This document shows, piece after piece, positions 5,602 to 6,681 of a stretch of 6,681 nt of DNA. The notes beneath the pieces were generated by a model. It saw only the letters and a program-made list of their open reading frames with translations. It was not told where the DNA came from and ran no database searches. The first letter of the stretch is position 1, and each line of letters starts with the position of its first letter. This DNA is from an uncultured Lachnospiraceae bacterium (GTDB lineage: Bacteria > Bacillota > Clostridia > Lachnospirales > Lachnospiraceae). Position numbers and translations under genes: made by a program. Where the stretch lies: NCBI GenBank assembly GCA_947628025.1, contig CANQYH010000171.1, forward strand, positions 1-6,681, in the 5' to 3' direction.

Positions 5602-6681
5602 TTAGTTCATCCAACTGTCAAACTGGTCGATCACTTCATAATTGCCCTGATCGTCCAGGATCACCTTAATGATCCCGTCCACCAGCGTGAAATGATACTC
5701 TCCGCCCTCTTTCAGGTACCGGTTATACGCGTCCATACTGACCATATCGTCTCCCATGGCGGCCACAATGCGCGGATGCACGGTCCGGATCCATTTGTTG
5801 CTGTTGGAGGTATCCTTGCCGTGATGATTGGCTTTCGCCAGATCCACGGCCAGCTCCTCTCCGTACAGATCGACATATTCCCTTTCCTGGCTCGTATAGA
5901 GATCTCCGCCGAAAAGAGCCGTCGTCTCTCCGAAATGGAACTTCATAAGCACAGAATGATCGTTCAGAAACTGCGTGCTGCTCTGCGGGAATCCCTCCGG
6001 ATATTCGATCTCCTCATCCGGTCCCAGGATCTCGATCTGCATCTGCTCGCCGAAATCGATCACGTCTCCCGTCTTTACCTGCGTAACCGGGATCTCTGCT
6101 TTCTCCAGCGCATTGATATAGTTATAAAATGTCTGCGTCGTATAATCCACATACGAGCGGTAAGCCATCCCTACCGGGAACTTCTCCACGACGGCCGGGA
6201 TCCCGCCGATATGATCGATATGCGGATGGGACGTCACCAGATAATCGATGGTTTCGATCCCCAGATCCTCCAGCACCTGGATCACCATATCCGCGGCGTC
6301 CGGGTGGCCTGCGTCCAGAAGCATCACCTTGCCGTCCGGGGAGATCAGGATCGTGGAGTCGCCGGATTTGTCCGTTGCGTCCGGTCCCACCTCCAGATCC
6401 AGAAAATACACGACGAACTTTCCGTCGTCCCCGCTGCGGTCGATGATCTCCTCATAGCGGTCGACCGCGGCTTCCGCCTCCGTCTCTGCGGCCGTCGTCT
6501 CCGCGGCTTCGGTCTGCGCGGCTGTCGTCGCCTCCTGGGTCGTCTCAGCCGGAACCGTCTCCGAAGCCGCGGCCGTCTCTGTCTGAGCCGCGGTGGTCTG
6601 CGCAGCCGTCGCAGCCTCCGTAGCCGGGGTCTGCCCGCCCTTACCGGCGCAGGCCGTCAGGATCGCCGCCAACAGAAGCCA
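5602..6681 (-). CDS. Lipoprotein with ComEC-type metallo-beta-lactamase domain (5' end outside window)
   Basis: The visible 359 codons run off the window end. The sequence begins inside a lipoprotein signal: WLLLAAILTAC, with the lipobox LTAC and the Cys to be lipidated at 6649-6651, so the mature protein is anchored outside on the membrane. A Thr/Ala/Glu-rich spacer (about visible residues 18-72) leads to a metallo-beta-lactamase fold of the ComEC/Rec2 C-terminal type: SGDSTILISPDGKVMLLDAG, then SHPHIDHIGG (HxHxDH: His152, His154, Asp156, His157), FGGD (Asp260) and ANHHGKDTSN (His286/287). These are the expected metal ligands of a hydrolase. There are no membrane-channel segments, so this is not a full DNA-uptake protein. 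A TTG at 6670-6672 could be mistaken for a start, but it would cut into the lipoprotein signal. It is likely cotranscribed with the lamin-tail gene. Substrate unknown; a phosphodiester or nucleic-acid target is inferred from family. Confidence 0.88.
   Translation of the reverse strand, partial: WLLLAAILTACAGKGGQTPATEAATAAQTTAAQTETAAASETVPAETTQEATTAAQTEAAETTAAETEAEAAVDRYEEIIDRSGDDGKFVVYFLDLEVGPDATDKSGDSTILISPDGKVMLLDAGHPDAADMVIQVLEDLGIETIDYLVTSHPHIDHIGGIPAVVEKFPVGMAYRSYVDYTTQTFYNYINALEKAEIPVTQVKTGDVIDFGEQMQIEILGPDEEIEYPEGFPQSSTQFLNDHSVLMKFHFGETTALFGGDLYTSQEREYVDLYGEELAVDLAKANHHGKDTSNSNKWIRTVHPRIVAAMGDDMVSMDAYNRYLKEGGEYHFTLVDGIIKVILDDQGNYEVIDQFDSWMN

Overview
The window looks like a moderately GC-rich, Gram-positive, low-oxygen Firmicutes chromosome, most likely a Clostridia/Lachnospiraceae-type bacterium. 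This is inferred from the UvrX/YolD polymerase pair with its clostridial-style C-terminal tail, a GlpP-family antiterminator, a sortase-type wall-anchored protein, a lipobox lipoprotein and strong AGGAGG-like ribosome binding sites. No species can be named from the sequence.

Layout. Positions 1-2199 (+ strand) hold the 3' end of an unknown gene, then a UvrX-like Y-family translesion DNA polymerase whose stop overlaps the start of a YolD-like partner (ATGA). A hairpin at 2180-2212 separates this unit from the convergent minus-strand genes. Positions 2217-4011 (- strand) hold a two-gene unit transcribed glpP-like -> deoB (phosphopentomutase), with a near-consensus promoter at 4043-4071. The 462-bp gap 4012-4473 carries that promoter, three diverged 57-bp tandem repeats that each encode a small hairpin, and a very strong intrinsic terminator. 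Positions 4474-6681 (- strand) hold a probable two-gene surface operon: a lipoprotein with a ComEC-type metallo-beta-lactamase domain (5' end outside the window), then a signal-peptide protein with a lamin-tail domain, a 16-residue-repeat linker and an NPQTG sorting signal.

How the genes work together. UvrX and YolD form a known type of damage-tolerance module; the polymerase ends in a consensus beta-clamp-binding pentapeptide. GlpP-like plus DeoB is an odd pairing of a glycerol-3-phosphate-type RNA regulator with nucleoside/pentose catabolism. The most interesting part is the surface pair: lamin-tail domains in bacteria are known to be fused to membrane-associated metallo-beta-lactamase hydrolases, and here the two domains are separate adjacent proteins, one tethered to the membrane by lipid and one probably linked to the wall by sortase, both carrying Ala/Glu/Thr-rich spacers. 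Their substrate is unknown.
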